A DNA stretch of 38,739 nucleotides from Chloroflexota bacterium (GTDB lineage Bacteria > Chloroflexota > UBA6077 > CF-72): contig VBGG01000126.1 in the NCBI GenBank assembly GCA_005883405.1, forward strand, positions 1-38,739, written 5' to 3'. The notes beneath the pieces are model-generated. The model was not told the origin of the DNA. It searched no databases and worked only from the letters and a program-made list of their open reading frames with translations. Below, one piece after another: positions 15,620 to 24,359 of this stretch. How positions within the stretch are numbered: the stretch's first letter is position 1; every line of letters begins with the position of its first letter. The position numbers and the translations under genes were made by a program.

Positions 15620-16675
15620 TCAGGCCACGGACTCGTGGAGATCGAGCGTGGTGCCCGTCAGGCTCGGCCGCGGGGTTTCGCGGATGCGCGTCACCCGCCG
15701 TAGCTGGTCCACCGTCTCGGCCAGATCTTTGGCGCCGTTCACGATCTCGTTGACCACCTCGGTCATACTTGCAGGCAGGTCGGGATACTCGGCCAGCATC
15801 TCGGCATAGCCGAGCACCACCCCGAGCCGATTGTTGAGCTCGTGCTGCGCCGTGCGCGCGGCAAGCAGCACACCCTCGAGCCGCGCCCGCTGCAAGGCGG
15901 CCAGCGCCGCGGCGCAGAGCGTTGCCATGGTCTCCAGGTTCTCGGCCTCCTCTCGGCCGAACGATCGCCGCGGATCCCGCGTCCCGAGCGCGACGGTTCC
16001 CAGCAGCTGGCCCTCATGCAGCAGCGCGACGGCGATACAGTTGCCCTGTGTGGCGGGTCGTCGCTGCGTTGCGGCGCTGGCGGCTACCTCGCGCATCGCG
16101 CTGAGCAGTCCGCCTGCTTCAGCTTCGCCGACGCCGACCAGCTGCTGCGCGATAACGCTCTCGTTCTGATCGGCAATCTGCGAAACGAAGCCCGCCTCCA
16201 TGTGGTTGAGCTGGATGGCCTCCTCGAGCAGGATGGTGAACAGCGCCGACGGCTCGATCGCCGTCGCCACGTGGCGCGCCAAGCGCAACAGCGCTGCTCG
16301 TCGACGGTGCAGTGCGATGACCCGATCCGCCGTCACCATGCGCGCGCCGAGGTCCTCCATGTCGAATGGCTTGGCCAGGTAGTCGTCCGCCCCCGACTTG
16401 CGCCCCGTGAGATGGTGCTGTTGGTCGGCGAGTGCCGTCAGCAGGATGAAGTAGGCATACGGCGCGTCGGAGTCGCGCACCATGCGGCACAGCTCCGGCC
16501 CCTCCACGCGCGGCATCAGCCAATCGCTGATGATCACGTCCGCTCCGTGCTCGGCGAACAGCCGCCAGGCCTCCTCGCCGTCGCGCGCGAGCGTCACGTG
16601 GTGACCCTGGCGGTGGATGAGGTCGTGGAGGAGATCGCGTATGCCCGCGTCGTCCTCGGCGATGAGTACGCGCAT
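15620..16675 (-). CDS. REC-GAF-DHp protein without an ATPase domain, likely phosphotransfer intermediate
   Basis: Of 351 residues, 1-120 form a receiver domain (EDD at 7-9, D51 in ISDWLMP, KPF). A GAF domain follows (~130-275, LFTILLEEAIQLNHMEAGFV onward), then a histidine-kinase dimerisation helix pair with an H-box QHELNN (H278) and a second helix up to ~330. It then stops: no N, G1 or G2 boxes are present. Such a DHp without ATPase resembles Spo0B/ChpT-type phosphotransferases, so the protein may take phosphate from the hybrid kinase upstream and pass it to the OmpR regulator downstream. This flow is inferred from domain make-up and operon order. The frame closes cleanly, so it is not an obvious truncation. 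Confidence 0.8.
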   Translation of the reverse strand: MRVLIAEDDAGIRDLLHDLIHRQGHHVTLARDGEEAWRLFAEHGADVIISDWLMPRVEGPELCRMVRDSDAPYAYFILLTALADQQHHLTGRKSGADDYLAKPFDMEDLGARMVTADRVIALHRRRAALLRLARHVATAIEPSALFTILLEEAIQLNHMEAGFVSQIADQNESVIAQQLVGVGEAEAGGLLSAMREVAASAATQRRPATQGNCIAVALLHEGQLLGTVALGTRDPRRSFGREEAENLETMATLCAAALAALQRARLEGVLLAARTAQHELNNRLGVVLGYAEMLAEYPDLPASMTEVVNEIVNGAKDLAETVDQLRRVTRIRETPRPSLTGTTLDLHESVA

Positions 16676-16687
16676 TCGAATAGAAGC

Positions 16688-18301
16688 CTACCCGCTGCCC
16701 GATACACCGGCCACGTCATCGGCGATCTGCCGCAGATCGGCGATGCGATACGGCTTGGGGATCACCTGGTCGACGCCGCGCTGTCGAGCTTCGGCCGGGT
16801 CGATGGCGGCTCCCCAGCCAGTCACCAGAACGAAGCGTGTCGCGGGCCAGCGCTCGCGCACCGCCTCCGCCAGGTCCCAGCCGTTCTGGCCTGGCCCCAG
16901 GCCGAGGTCGGAGATGACCAGAGCAAAGGGCTCCTCCCTGAGATAGACCAGCGCCTCCTCGACAGATGCCGCCACTGACACATGGTGTCCGCGTTGTCGA
17001 AGAACCAGACCGGCCATCCGCGCGAGCTGCTGCTCGTCTTCGACCACCAGGATGCGGATGCGCTGCCCGGGCGCCGCGGCTGGACCTCGCGGCAGTGTCT
17101 CCGGTCGGCGGCGGCGATCGCTGGCGCGTGGGAACTTCAAGCGGAAGGTGGTACCCCGACCCGGCCGGGAATCAAGCTCGATCGTGCCGCCGTGACGCTC
17201 GACGACGGTGAGCACCTGCGGCAGGCCGAGGCCCGTGCCACGCTCACCCTTGGTAGTGAAGAACGGGTCGAAGACCCGCGCCTGAACGTCGGGCGGCATG
17301 CCCATCCCCGAATCGCTGACCTCCACGACCACGTGGTCGTCCTCGCATCGGGCGCTGAGCTTGATGATGCCACCGCGGGGCAGCGCGTCCACCGCGTTGA
17401 ATATCAGGTTGGTGATGGCTTCGCGCAGCGCTGCTGGCGAGCCGTCGATGGCGCAGTTCGGCTGCGCGTCGACCACCAGGTCGATCGGCCGCCCCTCCGC
17501 CTGGGTAGCGTCGCGCCAGCGCGGCGCGGTCAGCCTGGCGACGTCTTGCAGGACCTCGCCAGGATCGACACGCTCCTCTTCGACCAGCAGCTCCTGCGTG
17601 CGAACGAACGACAGCAGCCCGCGCAGCACCTGCCCGCCCTCGATGGCCGCCTGCGCCGTGATACCCACCATCTCGCGCACCCGTGCGACGTCTGGGGTAT
17701 CGCCCGAGAGCTCCTGGCGGGCCATGTCGCTGTAGCCGGTGATGAGCGCGAGGGATTGGTTCAGGTCGTGCGCGATGCCGCTGGCCATTTCGCCCAGGGC
17801 GCGCAGTCGCTCGCTTTGCGCGAGGCGACCATGGACAGCTTCGGCTTCCTTGCGATTGGTGATGTCCATCGCTACGCCGGTGATACCCAACGGCCGGCCA
17901 CGCTCGTCGCGGCGCGCCTGGCCTTTCAGCAGCAGCCAGCGTTCACTTCCCGGCCGCCTGAACCGTACCCGCGCCTCGACGTTGAGCTCGCTATCGTGGT
18001 CGAGGGTGTCTCGAATTGCACGCTCGATCTTGCTTCGGTCCTCGGGGTGTACGCTCCCGAGACTCTCGGCGAGAGAGCCAGTGAGTACGTGGGGCGGCAC
18101 GCCGGCCATCTGGGCCAGCTCGCGCGACCACTCCAGCCGATCGCGTCGGAGGTCGTAATCCCACGTGCCCATATTGCTGGCGTCCAGCGCCATCTGTAAT
18201 CGCAGCTGAATTTGCTGCAGCGTGCGGCTATCGCATGCAGTCCCGTCCACCTCGGGCTCCACGTCAGTGCCTGTGACAGCAGGGAATGTGCCGGCTGGCA
18301 C
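16688..18301 (-). CDS. Hybrid sensor histidine kinase (PAS-HisKA-HATPase-REC)
   Basis: A 537-residue soluble kinase with no TM helix. It has a PAS domain (~35-150, MGTWDYDLRRDRLEWS to GITGVAMDITNR), HisKA with GIAHDLNQ (H178), and HATPase with NLIFNAVDAL (N302), DSGMGMP and GTGLGLPQ. A C-terminal receiver domain (from ~413) has D465 in VISDLGLG and K in PKPY. It is the first gene of the operon and 12 bases from the next start. The GTG at 18301 is the longest start and overlaps nothing essential, but a shorter N-terminus is possible. It probably phosphorylates its own receiver and then the downstream REC-GAF-DHp protein. Confidence 0.9.
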   Translation of the reverse strand: MPAGTFPAVTGTDVEPEVDGTACDSRTLQQIQLRLQMALDASNMGTWDYDLRRDRLEWSRELAQMAGVPPHVLTGSLAESLGSVHPEDRSKIERAIRDTLDHDSELNVEARVRFRRPGSERWLLLKGQARRDERGRPLGITGVAMDITNRKEAEAVHGRLAQSERLRALGEMASGIAHDLNQSLALITGYSDMARQELSGDTPDVARVREMVGITAQAAIEGGQVLRGLLSFVRTQELLVEEERVDPGEVLQDVARLTAPRWRDATQAEGRPIDLVVDAQPNCAIDGSPAALREAITNLIFNAVDALPRGGIIKLSARCEDDHVVVEVSDSGMGMPPDVQARVFDPFFTTKGERGTGLGLPQVLTVVERHGGTIELDSRPGRGTTFRLKFPRASDRRRRPETLPRGPAAAPGQRIRILVVEDEQQLARMAGLVLRQRGHHVSVAASVEEALVYLREEPFALVISDLGLGPGQNGWDLAEAVRERWPATRFVLVTGWGAAIDPAEARQRGVDQVIPKPYRIADLRQIADDVAGVSGSG

Positions 18302-18434
18302 GCCGTTTGCCGCAAAGGGAGCCCCGATAGGACTGGAGGTAGTTCGGGTGAGACCTCGACGTGCACGACGAATGTCGTGGCCGCGATTGTCCGTAGGCGA
18401 TCGTCACGCGGTCAGCCGCAGGCGAGCCGGGTGG

Positions 18435-18902
18435 ATGAGCCTGGCGAGCTCCCTGGCAGGCGCCGCGCTCATGTACTTTCTGGATGTCGAGCGGGGTCGT
18501 CGTCGCCGCAACATGCTCCGCGACCGTGTGATGGCCCGCATGCGACGGCTTGGCCGGGTCATGACCGGCACCTGGCGCGCCGCGGCCGCCGAGACGTCCG
18601 GTGTCTCACATCGCATCGTGCACCTCGTGCCCAAGCAAACCGACGTGCCCGACGATGAGACGCTGTGCCAGCGGGTGGAGAGCCAGCTGTACCGCGATCG
18701 GCACATTCCGAAGGGCCACCTGAACATCAACTGCGAACACGGCATGGTGATCCTGCGGGGCGAGCTCGACAGCCCCATGGACATCACCCAGCTAGAGGAG
18801 CGCGTGCGTCGGATCCATGGCGTTCGCGGCGTCCAGAACCTGCTGCACACCCGCGGCACGCCCGCGCCCAACAAAGCCCGATCGCAGATGGCGACACGCT
18901 AG
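18435..18902 (+). CDS. BON-domain protein with N-terminal membrane segment
   Basis: The start is placed at ATG 18435 so that the protein begins MSLASSLAGAALMYFLDVER followed by GRRRRNMLRD, a common N-terminus for BON proteins in Actinobacteriota and Chloroflexota; ATG 18372 is a longer alternative. The BON domain spans about residues 75-140 (LCQRVESQLYRDRHIPKGHL to VRRIHGVRGVQNLL). BON domains bind phospholipid or envelope surfaces and are often stress-linked. The gene is divergent from the hybrid kinase. Confidence 0.78.
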   Translation: MSLASSLAGAALMYFLDVERGRRRRNMLRDRVMARMRRLGRVMTGTWRAAAAETSGVSHRIVHLVPKQTDVPDDETLCQRVESQLYRDRHIPKGHLNINCEHGMVILRGELDSPMDITQLEERVRRIHGVRGVQNLLHTRGTPAPNKARSQMATR

Positions 18903-18911
18903 AGCCGCACG

Positions 18912-19859
18912 CTACAGCTCGACCAGAATACCCTCACGAACTCCGAATGCCCCCAGCGGCTCGAGCAGATCGAGTGCCTGGCTGATCTCGGCGGCCGTCA
19001 CCACCCGCGACAGCTCGAGTGAGCGCATGGTGTCGGGCCGCAGATAGCCGCCGAGCATCGCGAAGTCTGTGCTGCCCTGGCCTGGCGCCAGGTGGTCGCG
19101 TCCCGTGTGGGTGTCGTGGATGTGCATGCCCACCAGGCGTGCGGCGTATCGTCGCAGCAGCTCCTCGTGCTCGAGGAACCCGAGATAGTCGAGCTTGGCA
19201 CCGTGGCCGGCATCGTGCCAGTAGCCGACGGGCAGCCCATCGCAGGCTGAGAGCACCTCTGCGAACTCGTCCAGGCTGGGGATCTCGAAGTAGCCGTCGC
19301 GACACTCGACACCCAGCCGCACGCCGCTGCCGGCCGCGTGCTCTCCTAGCGCGCGAATGCTGGCCAGCGCTGACTGCAGATGGGGTGCCTTGGCGGCCTC
19401 GCGCTCCTGCCAGGCAGTATCGCGGAGGCGGAGGTGCTCATCCGACAGGCGACCATGTCGAGCGATGGTGTCGAAGATGGCTCCCTGGCGTGAGACCACA
19501 CCCGAATTGCCCAGGTGGACGACGATGGCCCGCGCGCCGACTTCGACCGCCGCGTCGATGGTGGCCTTGTGTGCGTCGACCGCGCGGTTGCGCTCGACGG
19601 AGTTCGTCGAGGCGAGCCAATCGCCGGTCGGACTCGGGAAGCCATCCGGGCTGTTCGGCACCGGGCAGGGGCCGTGCAGGCTGGCGATCTGCATGTCGCG
19701 TCGGGCGGCCTCCGTGGCCAGGCCGCGCAGGCCATCGGCGGTGAAGTGGGCGTAGGCCTCGAGCCGCCGGAAGCCGAGGCCGCGATGCTGGTCGAGGAGT
19801 CGTTCAGGGCTGGCGCCTGGCCCATTCCAGGACGTCGACAGCCCAATCGGTTCAATCAC
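18912..19859 (-). CDS. Sugar phosphate isomerase/epimerase (xylose-isomerase-like TIM barrel)
   Basis: A 315-residue AP-endonuclease-2-fold protein. Visible metal-site pieces are H in VVHLG, E in GVECRDG, the WHDAGHG motif and HIHDTHTGRDHLAPGQGSTD, which are hallmarks of this family with its divalent-metal triad and product loop. Substrate is not predictable. The GTG start overlaps the MFS gene stop by 8 bases, so the two are coupled and the transporter may import the substrate. Confidence 0.82.
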   Translation of the reverse strand: MIEPIGLSTSWNGPGASPERLLDQHRGLGFRRLEAYAHFTADGLRGLATEAARRDMQIASLHGPCPVPNSPDGFPSPTGDWLASTNSVERNRAVDAHKATIDAAVEVGARAIVVHLGNSGVVSRQGAIFDTIARHGRLSDEHLRLRDTAWQEREAAKAPHLQSALASIRALGEHAAGSGVRLGVECRDGYFEIPSLDEFAEVLSACDGLPVGYWHDAGHGAKLDYLGFLEHEELLRRYAARLVGMHIHDTHTGRDHLAPGQGSTDFAMLGGYLRPDTMRSLELSRVVTAAEISQALDLLEPLGAFGVREGILVEL

Positions 19860-21081
19860 GCTCTGACTTTAGCTCGTTCGACGCCTCGCGCCTGGCGGGC
19901 AGGATGGCCAGCATCGCCAGCGCCGAAATCAACGTCAGCGCCCACAGCACGGGCTCATAGCTGTGCAGGGCATCGTAGGCGACGCCAGCGCCGAAGGGCG
20001 CCGCGGCTTGCGCCAGCGACAGCAGGAATTGCAGGACGCCGGCGATGCTGGCGAACTGGGCGGCGCCGTACAGGTCGGCCAGCAGAGCCGGCCGCGCCAG
20101 TGTGCTCAGGCCGCGCTGGGCTCCGAAGAGGAGCACGAACAGGAGCACGCCGGGCGTCGAACGCACAAGCAGCAACACCAGCAACGACAGTGGCTGCAGC
20201 GCCAGGATGGATGCCGCCAGCACCCGCGGCTTGATGCGGTTGCCGAATGGCGCCAGAAGCAATCGGGCGAGCACCTGCATCGCTCCGATGGCGCCCGTGA
20301 CGGCTGCAGCGAAGGTCGCGTCGTAGCCGAGGCCCTGCAGGTAGGGCAGGACATGGATGCTGACGGCGGCCGTCGAGACCGTCGCCAGCCAGAACGCGAG
20401 GGTCAGCCAGCGGAACGAAACATGGCGCAGGGCCTGGCCGACCTGCATCGCCGATCGACCGTGCTGGTCTTCGCAACGCCGCACAGGCGGCAGGCCGTCG
20501 GGCCCGAGCCCGAGATCTTCGGGCCTTCGCCGAAGCAGCACGGCGTGCGGCGCGATGGTGCCCACAGCCAGAATGGCCGCCAGGATCACCAGCGACGTGC
20601 GCCAACCCTCGGACTGGACGAGCCAGCCCGCCAGCGGGATGAAGATGGTGCTGGCGAAGCCGGCCATGAGCGTGATCACGGTGAGCGCGCGGACACGCTG
20701 ACGCTCGAACCAGCGCGAGGCAGTGGCAAACGCCGGGTCGTACAGCGTGGCGGACATCACCAGTCCGATCGCCGCCCAGATCAGATATAGCTGCGGCAGA
20801 TTGGCGACCTTCGACCAGGCCAGCACCAGCAGCGTCGCGGCCACCGATCCGACCGTCATCAACAGTCGCGGTCCGTGGCGATCCAGCCAGCGGCCGACGG
20901 GGATCGCCGCCAGGCCGGCCAGGAGCACCGCCAGTGAGAACGCGCCGGTCATATCGCCGCGTGACCAGCCGAGCTCGGCCTCCATCGGCGCCAGGTAGAC
21001 CGTAAACGCGTAGTACAGGACGCCCCACGAGATGGTCTCGGTCACGCCGAGGGTGACCATGAGCACCCAGCCGTAATACAC
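19852..21081 (-). CDS. MFS transporter, monocarboxylate/oxalate-formate type
   Basis: A 409-residue, 12-helix carrier. It starts GTG (YYGWVLMVTLGVTETISWGV), typical for the monocarboxylate or oxalate:formate antiporter-like branch. The loop 2-3 motif appears as VGRWLDRHGPRLL, with a central loop (RRRPEDLGLGPDG) also typical for that branch. It probably moves a small organic acid. It is coupled to the isomerase gene downstream. Confidence 0.85.
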   Translation of the reverse strand: MYYGWVLMVTLGVTETISWGVLYYAFTVYLAPMEAELGWSRGDMTGAFSLAVLLAGLAAIPVGRWLDRHGPRLLMTVGSVAATLLVLAWSKVANLPQLYLIWAAIGLVMSATLYDPAFATASRWFERQRVRALTVITLMAGFASTIFIPLAGWLVQSEGWRTSLVILAAILAVGTIAPHAVLLRRRPEDLGLGPDGLPPVRRCEDQHGRSAMQVGQALRHVSFRWLTLAFWLATVSTAAVSIHVLPYLQGLGYDATFAAAVTGAIGAMQVLARLLLAPFGNRIKPRVLAASILALQPLSLLVLLLVRSTPGVLLFVLLFGAQRGLSTLARPALLADLYGAAQFASIAGVLQFLLSLAQAAAPFGAGVAYDALHSYEPVLWALTLISALAMLAILPARREASNELKSERD

Positions 21082-21251
21082 GCGCTGTGTGAGAGCCTAC
21101 GCGGTTTGGGCCGCGCGATTCTGAGGAGGCCGCATCGCGGCCCGTGTTACCATTCGTCACTCAAACTATACGCAACCGACGCCGATCCGGCGACGATCGT
21201 TGGCGGATCGCGACGCAAGATGGACAGGGGCTTGCCATAGGATTCTCGGTG

Positions 21252-21632
21252 GTGAACTCGAATGATCGGCTTGTCCTCGTCGTAGAGGACGAAGAGGCCA
21301 TTCGCGAAGTCATAACCGACGTGCTGGAGGAGCGTGGGTTCGGTGTCGTGTGCACCAGAAACGGTGCCGAAGCCATCCAGTTCCTGCAAAAAGCGCGTCC
21401 GGAAGTGGTGGTGCTCGACCTGCTGATGCCGGTCATGCACGGCTGGGCATTCATGGAGGAGTACGTCGAGCGGATCGATGGCGCGCCGATCCCGATCGTG
21501 ATCGTGTCGGTGAACCCGGCCCTGCCGCGCTCGTTCGAGCAGTTCGGCGTCAAACGCATCCTCGCCAAACCGTTCGACCTGGACGATCTGGCGGACGCTG
21601 TCGAACAAGCAGCCCAGACCGCCGCGGCCTGA
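21252..21632 (+). CDS. Stand-alone CheY-like response regulator
   Basis: The track start at 21144 adds a non-homologous basic N-terminus. I place the start at GTG 21252 (MNSNDRLVLVVEDEE), with GTG 21249 one codon earlier and AGGA upstream. The 126 residues form a single receiver domain: EDE pocket, D56 in VLDLLMP, S in VSVNP, K in AKPFD. It has no output domain. Its stop overlaps the beginning of the next frame. It is divergent from the MFS gene. Confidence 0.8.
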   Translation: MNSNDRLVLVVEDEEAIREVITDVLEERGFGVVCTRNGAEAIQFLQKARPEVVVLDLLMPVMHGWAFMEEYVERIDGAPIPIVIVSVNPALPRSFEQFGVKRILAKPFDLDDLADAVEQAAQTAAA

Positions 21633-22138
21633 ACGGAGCTTTCAGCTATCTGCTCGACAGCCGCGAGCGGCTGACGCCCGTCGATCACCAGACCCATCGA
21701 CGCTACGTCTTTAATGTTCCGCCAGGCTGCACCGGGCTTCGAATTCGCGTGCGGTACGCCCCGAAATATCTGCCGCGAGCCGATTCCGCGCGGCTGGCCG
21801 CACAGGCGGTGGAGGCCCAGGCATCATCGCTTGCGGCGCGGGTCGGGGAGCCGTTGGCGGCGCAGTGGCGAGCCGAGATGGACGTGATTGCGTCCACGAC
21901 ACGCGTGCCGAACCTGCTGACCATCTCGCTTGACGACGCCGCGGGCGCCTACCGCGGGGCGGGCCATCGGCATCATGCACGGCAGGATCTGCTTGTGGGC
22001 GTCGCGGCGGCCTCGCCAGGCCTGGTGGCCGGCCCGCTTCCAGCGGGACAGTGGACGCTCACGCTCAGCGCCCACACGCTGGTGACGCCTCAGTGCGACG
22101 TCTCGATCCAGATCGGGGCGGAAACGGCCTCGAGCTGA
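21628..22138 (+). CDS. Beta-domain protein like the N-terminal half of CehA-type metallohydrolases, start unclear
   Basis: About 170 residues run from GLNGAFSYLLDSRERLTP through RRYVFNVPPGCTGLRIRVRY, NLLTISLDDAAGAYRG, AAASPGLVAGPLPAGQWTLT and LVTPQCDVSIQI. These phrases are typical of the N-terminal beta domain that precedes the PHP domain in CehA/McbA-like proteins. No ATG, GTG or TTG lies near the expected beginning; a CTG at 21628 or 21649 is the best start unless the gene is damaged. The matching PHP part is on the opposite strand directly downstream, overlapping by 49 bases. It may be a split and inverted gene. Confidence 0.5.
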
Positions 22139-22977
22139 CTGTTCGCGTCGCGCCTTATCGCATACATGGCGCGTCGCCCGTCACGTACCTCGATGGTTTC
22201 GACCTGAGCTGAGCCCGAGGTTCGCGGCTTCCATGACCCCTCGGCGACGTGCTCGCCGAGGAGCGCGACGCTGCCCAGGCTGTCATGCTCGAGCCAGAAC
22301 TCGAAAGGCGCACCGACCGCGGCGACAACACGCCGCTGCCGCAGCGCATCGAGCACGCCGGCGCAGCTGCGCTCGCGCGCGTAAACGTAGGTGGCGGGCC
22401 TGCGGCGCGCCGCTCCGGGTTTCGAGTGCACGTCGCCGGCCGCGGCTGGCGCCGTTATGCCGCCGCGCACGAGAAGTTGTCGCCACAGCGCCAGATCCAG
22501 CTCTACTTCGGCGCCGGGCGAATTGAAGATCTCCCACAGGTCGACCGATGCCGGCTCGATGGGCCAGTCCCAGCCGCAGCCGCTGCAGATGGGCGAGCCG
22601 AGCGCCGCGGCGTGGGCCACGCTGAGCACACCACCGTCGGCTCTGACTTCGGCAGCGAGCGCGTTGATACCGCGCGCTTCGAGATCCCGCCACTCGGGCA
22701 CATGACGGACGCCCAGAACCACGGCGTGTCCCCGAAACGTCGTCACCTCCACGCCCGGCACCAGGATCAAGCCCAGCCTGTCGGCAGCTTCGACCGCCTC
22801 GGGCAGACCGCTGAGCGTGTTGTGGTCGGTGAGCGCGACCGCGTCGTAACCAACCGAACGGCAGGCTTCGAACATGGCCGCCACGCTGTCCTGACCGTCG
22901 CTGTGGAGCGTGTGCAGGTGCGGCTCGAGCTTCAGCAGCCTCAGGTCACGCTGGGCGTACGGACCCGCCTCCGCCAT
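22090..22977 (-). CDS. PHP-domain metallohydrolase
   Basis: The start is ATG 22977 (the TTG one codon upstream is the track start). The 295 residues hold a PHP phosphoesterase domain: HLHTLHSDGQ (first metal ligands), LTDHNTLSG, PGVEVTTFRGHAVVLG, LSVAHAA and a C-terminal AAAGDVHSKPG. The signature is close to the PHP half of CehA/McbA-like proteins. It likely hydrolyses a phosphoester or related bond with a multi-metal centre. No signal peptide is seen. It shares its 3' end with the plus-strand beta-domain frame and is divergent from the ABC operon. Confidence 0.8.
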   Translation of the reverse strand: MAEAGPYAQRDLRLLKLEPHLHTLHSDGQDSVAAMFEACRSVGYDAVALTDHNTLSGLPEAVEAADRLGLILVPGVEVTTFRGHAVVLGVRHVPEWRDLEARGINALAAEVRADGGVLSVAHAAALGSPICSGCGWDWPIEPASVDLWEIFNSPGAEVELDLALWRQLLVRGGITAPAAAGDVHSKPGAARRRPATYVYARERSCAGVLDALRQRRVVAAVGAPFEFWLEHDSLGSVALLGEHVAEGSWKPRTSGSAQVETIEVRDGRRAMYAIRRDANSQLEAVSAPIWIETSH

Positions 22978-23102
22978 CAATCACTGCCCATGGTAGGCGC
23001 GCCCGCCACCCGCGCTCGTCTCGCATGCTTTCGGCGGTGCGAATGTCGTCAGCGAGACGTCGGGCCAGTAGCATGAGCACCAGTTCGCGAGGGAGTCGTT
23101 CG

Positions 23103-24295
23103 ATGACCGTGACGAGCAGGCGACAGTTCCTTTTCCTGGCCGGCGGGGGCTCGGCGGCGCTGCTTGCGGCGTGCACCTCTCCGAGCGCACAGGCCCCGGC
23201 GCCGACCACCGCGCCGCCCGCGGCGCAGCCGACGCAAGCGGCCAAACCCGCGGCCCAGCCCACCGCCGTGCCCGTCGCTCAGCCGACCGCGGCGCCCGCG
23301 GCAGCCGCCTCGGGCGACATCAACCTGTATGTCGGCGGCGACGTCAACATTCGTGACCTGTGGCAGAAGCAGCTCCTGCCGGCGTACCAGAAGGTCAAGC
23401 CCAACGTGAGCTTCACGCTCATCTTCGATGAGCACGCGCTCAGCGAGCAGGCAGTCTTCGACAAGCTGGCCGCCGCCAAGCAGGCCAACGCGGTCTCGGG
23501 TGTCGACTTGTGGGAAGCAGGCGGACGTCTGAGCCAGGGCGGCGACGCGGGCCTGATCCAGAAGGTGACCTCGAAGGAGGTCCCGAACCTGGACAAAGTC
23601 CCGAAGGACACCCTCGCCCGCTTCGCAGGCTTCGGCGTGCCCTACCGCGCCAGCTCCGTGGTGCTCGCCTATAACAGCGCTGAGGTGAAAACCCGCCCGA
23701 CAAGGGCGGCTCGGGCGGCAACTTCACGACGCGTGTGCTCGCGATGGGCATTCCCCAGGAGCAGTTGACCTTCTTCCAGACCCAGTACGACGAGGGCAAG
23801 GAGTCGATGTGGGAGCAAGGCTGGAAGACGCTCCAGGACCTGCACCCGCACATCTTCAACAACGGTTTCTACCCGGCGGGCAACATCCCGGTGCTCCAGA
23901 CGCTCGGCAAAGGCTCGATCGCGATGGCGCCGGTGTGGTCCGACCAGAGCCTGAGCTACCTGACGCAGAAGCTGCTGCCGCCCGAGGTCAAGCTGCTGCA
24001 GATCGACCCGCCGTTTGCGGGCAGCGCGGCGTACCTCGGTATTCCGTCGGACAGCAAGAACAAAGAAGTGCTGTACGAGTTTCTGAACTGGCTGCTCACG
24101 CCCTAGCCGCAGCAGCTCATCGTCGAGCAGATCAACGGCTACCCGGGCCTGGACTGGAAGTACATGGCGCCTGAGGTCCAGCAGAAGTTCGCCGACGTCG
24201 CCAAGGCCTACAGCTTCGAGTTCAGTCCGCAGTTCAACGCCGACCGCAACAAACTGTGGTACGAGAAGGTCGCCGGCACGCCGCCACCCGCGTAA
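23103..24295 (+). pseudogene. ABC-transporter substrate-binding lipoprotein, frameshifted and nonsense-mutated
   Basis: It starts at ATG 23103 with a Tat-like lipoprotein signal (SRRQFLFLAGGGSAALLAAC, lipobox cysteine), then an Ala/Pro/Gln linker and a periplasmic-binding-protein fold of the PotD/AfuA type up to SVVLAYNSAEVK (~23690). At that point the frame is lost; homology resumes one frame over at PDKGGSGGNFTTRVLAMG, and about 40 family residues are absent. The second frame runs to a TAG (24104-24106) at LLTP, yet homology continues in frame after it (QQLIVEQINGYPGLDWKYMA) to TAA near 24295. There are thus two lesions, a deletion with frameshift and a nonsense codon. The lesions would abolish binding-protein function although the permeases and ATPase remain open. 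Confidence 0.85.
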
Positions 24296-24302
24296 CTGCC
24301 AT

Positions 24303-24352
24303 CCGCCTCTCCCTTTGGGAGAGGCCGCGCGCAGCGCGGGTGAGGGGTGCGT
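24303..24352 (+). repeat. Palindromic gene-end repeat, family A copy 5
   Basis: CCTCTCCCTTTGGGAGAGG is followed by CCGCGCGCAGCGCGGGTGAG and GGGTGCG. It is nearly identical to the inverted copy at 6125-6173. It lies inside the ABC operon, between the broken binding-protein gene and the first permease, an unusual intra-operon position. Confidence 0.85.
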
Positions 24353-24359
24353 ATCTGCG

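Noticed and set aside
15842-16978. 378-residue plus-strand ORF
   Set aside because: Antisense to the REC-GAF-DHp and hybrid kinase genes.
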